Shown piece after piece: positions 62,185 to 64,000 of a DNA stretch of 64,000 nt. Position numbers and translations under genes: made by a program. Where the stretch lies: positions 124,001 to 188,000 of the forward strand of contig NZ_CP032405.1 of assembly GCF_016806065.1 (NCBI RefSeq). The letters run 5' to 3'. Position 1 is the first letter of the stretch; every line of letters begins with the position of its first letter. A model generated the notes under the pieces. That model was not told the origin of the DNA and did not search any database. It was given only the letters and a program-made list of their open reading frames with translations. The DNA comes from Rhizobium rosettiformans. Its GTDB lineage: Bacteria > Pseudomonadota > Alphaproteobacteria > Rhizobiales > Rhizobiaceae.

Positions 62185-64000
62185 ATGCTCAAGAATTTAT
62201 CCGTAAGCGCCAAAGGCTTCCTCGCTTTCGGACTCCTTGCCGCTATCGCGATCGCAGCCTCCACCTTCATGCACAACCGCGCCATCACGGCGAGTGAGCA
62301 GGTCGCGGAAACCGCAACGATGAATCGCGCCCTGGAGGTCATCGAAGAATTCTCCGCCGACCTTTACATCGCGGACCTCCAACTGAAAACCTTCCTGTTG
62401 ACTGGCAACCGCGATTACGCGGATGGCGCAAAGGAGGTCGCTGCGGAAATGGGCGCAGACCGTCCCAATATCGAAGCGATGCTCTCGACGTCTGCTCCCG
62501 GTGAGCTCTCGAAGTTCAAGGAGGCGATCAACGCCTTTGAGACTTGGAAGACGAACTTCATGGAACGGCAGATTCTCTTGATGCGAGACCCCGCAACGGT
62601 TGAACTGGCCCGCGCCATCGAAGTGACGGGTGAAGGCGAGGCCCTGGTCAAGGCCTTCGAAGCCCGCCTTGGCGAGATCAAGTCTGCTCTTTCGGCGCGC
62701 GCCGCCGCAGCCGCTGAAAACCAGACCGCAGCCCTCTCGCTTGTGGTAACGGTCAGCCTCGGCGCATCGATCGTCGTCGGTATCGCTGCCGTTCTGCTCG
62801 GCTTCCTCAACTTCCAGCTCGTTTCCCGTCCGCTCGGCAAGCTCGCCGACAACACGACGCGCCTCGCCAATGGCGACCTCGACGTCACGATCGATCAGGG
62901 TGGCAAGGACGAAATCGGCCGCATGGCCGCAGCGATGCAGATCTTCCGTGAGGCGGCCGTGGCCAACAAGCGGCTGGAAGCAGAGGCCGACGGTAACCGT
63001 CGTCAGGCAGAGGCCGATCGCATTGCGACCCAGCAGCGCGCTGAAGCGGATGCAGCTGAACGTCTTCGCATCGCTACGTCGGGTCTGGCCGCTGGCCTGA
63101 AGCGCCTCGCCTCCGGCGATCTCGCTTTCCAGATCAACGAAGCTTTCGCTCCCGATTTCGAGGCACTCCGCCACGACTTCAACCAGTCTGTCCGCCAGCT
63201 GAACCAGACCATGGCCTCGATCAACAACAGCGTCGCGACCATGGAGACCGGCACACGCGAGATTGCGTCGGGGACCGATCACCTGTCGAAGCGCACCGAA
63301 CAGCAGGCCGCCGCCCTTGAGCAGACGGCAGCCGCAGTCGAAGAGATCACCGCCAACGTCGTCAATTCGACCAAGCGGACAGAAGAGGCCCGCGGTGTGG
63401 CGGCCCATGCCAACACCTCTGCCAACCAATCCTCTGAAGTCGTGTCCCGCGCCGAAGAAGCCATGCGCCGGATTGAAAACTCGTCGCAGCAGATCTCGAA
63501 TATCATCGGCGTCATCGACGAAATCGCCTTCCAGACCAACCTTCTGGCGCTCAATGCCGGTGTTGAAGCAGCACGCGCCGGGGAAGCCGGCAAGGGCTTC
63601 GCCGTCGTCGCCCAGGAAGTCCGTGAACTCGCCCAGCGCTCTGCCAATGCTGCGAAGGAGATCAAGGCCCTCATCCAGAACTCGTCGACCGAGGTTGCTG
63701 GCGGCGTGGATCTCGTTCGCAAGACCGGCGAAGCACTGCGCACCATCGGTGGCTTCATCACCGAGATGAACACCCACATGGATGCGATTGCCCTTTCCGC
63801 CAAGGAACAGGCAACCGGCCTCTCGGAAGTCAACCATGCGGTAAACTCGATGGACCAGACGACCCAGCAGAATGCTGCCATGGTCGAGGAATCCAACGCT
63901 GCCTCGGCAGCACTTGCGAGCGAAGCCGCCAAGCTACGCGAGTTGATCTCGCACTTCAGCATCGACGGCGTGCAGCAGACCCAGGCATCAGCACTCCGCG
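62185..64000 (+). CDS. Methyl-accepting chemotaxis protein with helical-bundle sensor (3' end outside window)
   Basis: Open from the ATG at 62185 to the window edge, at least 605 residues. Membrane segments at about 11-29 and 182-207 flank a periplasmic helical domain of about 150 residues ([28 protein letters not shown]), CHASE3/four-helix-bundle in style. HAMP at about 208-260 ([26 protein letters not shown]), then a HAMP-like repeat ([15 protein letters not shown]), then the signalling hairpin [36 protein letters not shown]. The last part of the protein is missing, so the tether peptide cannot be seen. AGGA before the start. It follows the exported Cache-like gene on the same strand. Confidence 0.92.
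   Translation, partial: MLKNLSVSAKGFLAFGLLAAIAIAASTFMHNRAITASEQVAETATMNRALEVIEEFSADLYIADLQLKTFLLTGNRDYADGAKEVAAEMGADRPNIEAMLSTSAPGELSKFKEAINAFETWKTNFMERQILLMRDPATVELARAIEVTGEGEALVKAFEARLGEIKSALSARAAAAAENQTAALSLVVTVSLGASIVVGIAAVLLGFLNFQLVSRPLGKLADNTTRLANGDLDVTIDQGGKDEIGRMAAAMQIFREAAVANKRLEAEADGNRRQAEADRIATQQRAEADAAERLRIATSGLAAGLKRLASGDLAFQINEAFAPDFEALRHDFNQSVRQLNQTMASINNSVATMETGTREIASGTDHLSKRTEQQAAALEQTAAAVEEITANVVNSTKRTEEARGVAAHANTSANQSSEVVSRAEEAMRRIENSSQQISNIIGVIDEIAFQTNLLALNAGVEAARAGEAGKGFAVVAQEVRELAQRSANAAKEIKALIQNSSTEVAGGVDLVRKTGEALRTIGGFITEMNTHMDAIALSAKEQATGLSEVNHAVNSMDQTTQQNAAMVEESNAASAALASEAAKLRELISHFSIDGVQQTQASALR

Noticed and set aside
62197..63837. Long minus-strand open frame opposite the second chemoreceptor
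   Set aside because: Mirror of a clear chemoreceptor coding frame; no conserved domain.
1..64000. tRNA, rRNA, CRISPR, insertion sequences, integrases
   Set aside because: Looked for by typical motifs and repeats; none seen. A dedicated search (tRNAscan, Infernal, ISfinder) could not be run.

Overview
The window is a gene-dense, high-GC stretch of chromosome from an alphaproteobacterium, most likely a member of the Rhizobiaceae (Rhizobium/Agrobacterium/Ensifer relatives). Supporting signs are the ftsH-glmM order, the zapA/6S RNA/5-formyl-THF cyclo-ligase neighbourhood, homospermidine synthase, RcdA and GapR (cell-cycle and nucleoid proteins of alphaproteobacteria), an Omp10-type lipoprotein, cysteine-free L31 and L36, and many small rhizobial families (DUF1192, DUF1244, DUF4164, DUF1036, Atu4866). 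No tRNA, rRNA, CRISPR array, integrase, transposase or prophage gene was seen. It reads as core chromosome, not an island. The genus cannot be fixed from sequence alone.

Layout. 1-6.4 kb: 3' end of ftsH, glmM, YebC regulator, a PNPOx-like stress protein with a good EcfG-type promoter, an exported MBL-fold protein, and a YmdB-like phosphoesterase with 5-formyl-THF cyclo-ligase. 6.5-9.6 kb: a Cache-domain chemoreceptor, 6S RNA (found by its terminal stem and -10 box), zapA and DUF4164. 9.9-19.6 kb: central carbon block tkt-gap-pgk-class I aldolase, split by a BCCT osmolyte transporter and a CvrA-type K+/H+ antiporter. 19.7-25.3 kb: PhzF, PACE efflux protein, MFS permease, DUF1192, rcdA with a consensus CtrA box, and a patatin-like lipase. 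25.3-35.6 kb: rpmE, ABC exporter, FAD dehydrogenase, a MotA/MotB-like pair with no flagellar context, inositol monophosphatase, MgtC-like membrane protein, Sel1 protein and ThiE. 35.7-45.1 kb: TSUP permease, ArsR regulator, two divergent YdcH-like genes, purEK, rpmJ, TPR protein, alpha/beta hydrolase, pyk, DUF1036, N-formylglutamate amidohydrolase, DUF1244 and gapR. 45.2-55.6 kb: large M15/DUF882 protein, a response regulator of the sigma-54 activator family that has lost its GAFTGA loop, PepF, pabB-pabC, Atu4866 protein, SDR, LysR and DUF3445. 55.8-64 kb: homospermidine synthase, Omp10-like lipoprotein, 5'-nucleotidase fused to LysM, hemH, an exported Cache-like protein, and a second chemoreceptor cut by the window end.

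How it works together. Most genes serve housekeeping: glycolysis and pentose phosphate flow, purine, folate/PABA and haem synthesis, ribosome proteins and envelope upkeep. On this sit alphaproteobacterial cell-cycle control (CtrA box to rcdA; GapR), stress and osmotic response (two EcfG-like promoters) and chemotaxis. The least explained items are the non-flagellar stator-like pair (29245-31308), the GAFTGA-less activator (47191-48708), and several palindromes in intergenic regions (14954-14979, 18498-18524, 47068-47081, 48813-48829). No complete defence or mobile system was found.
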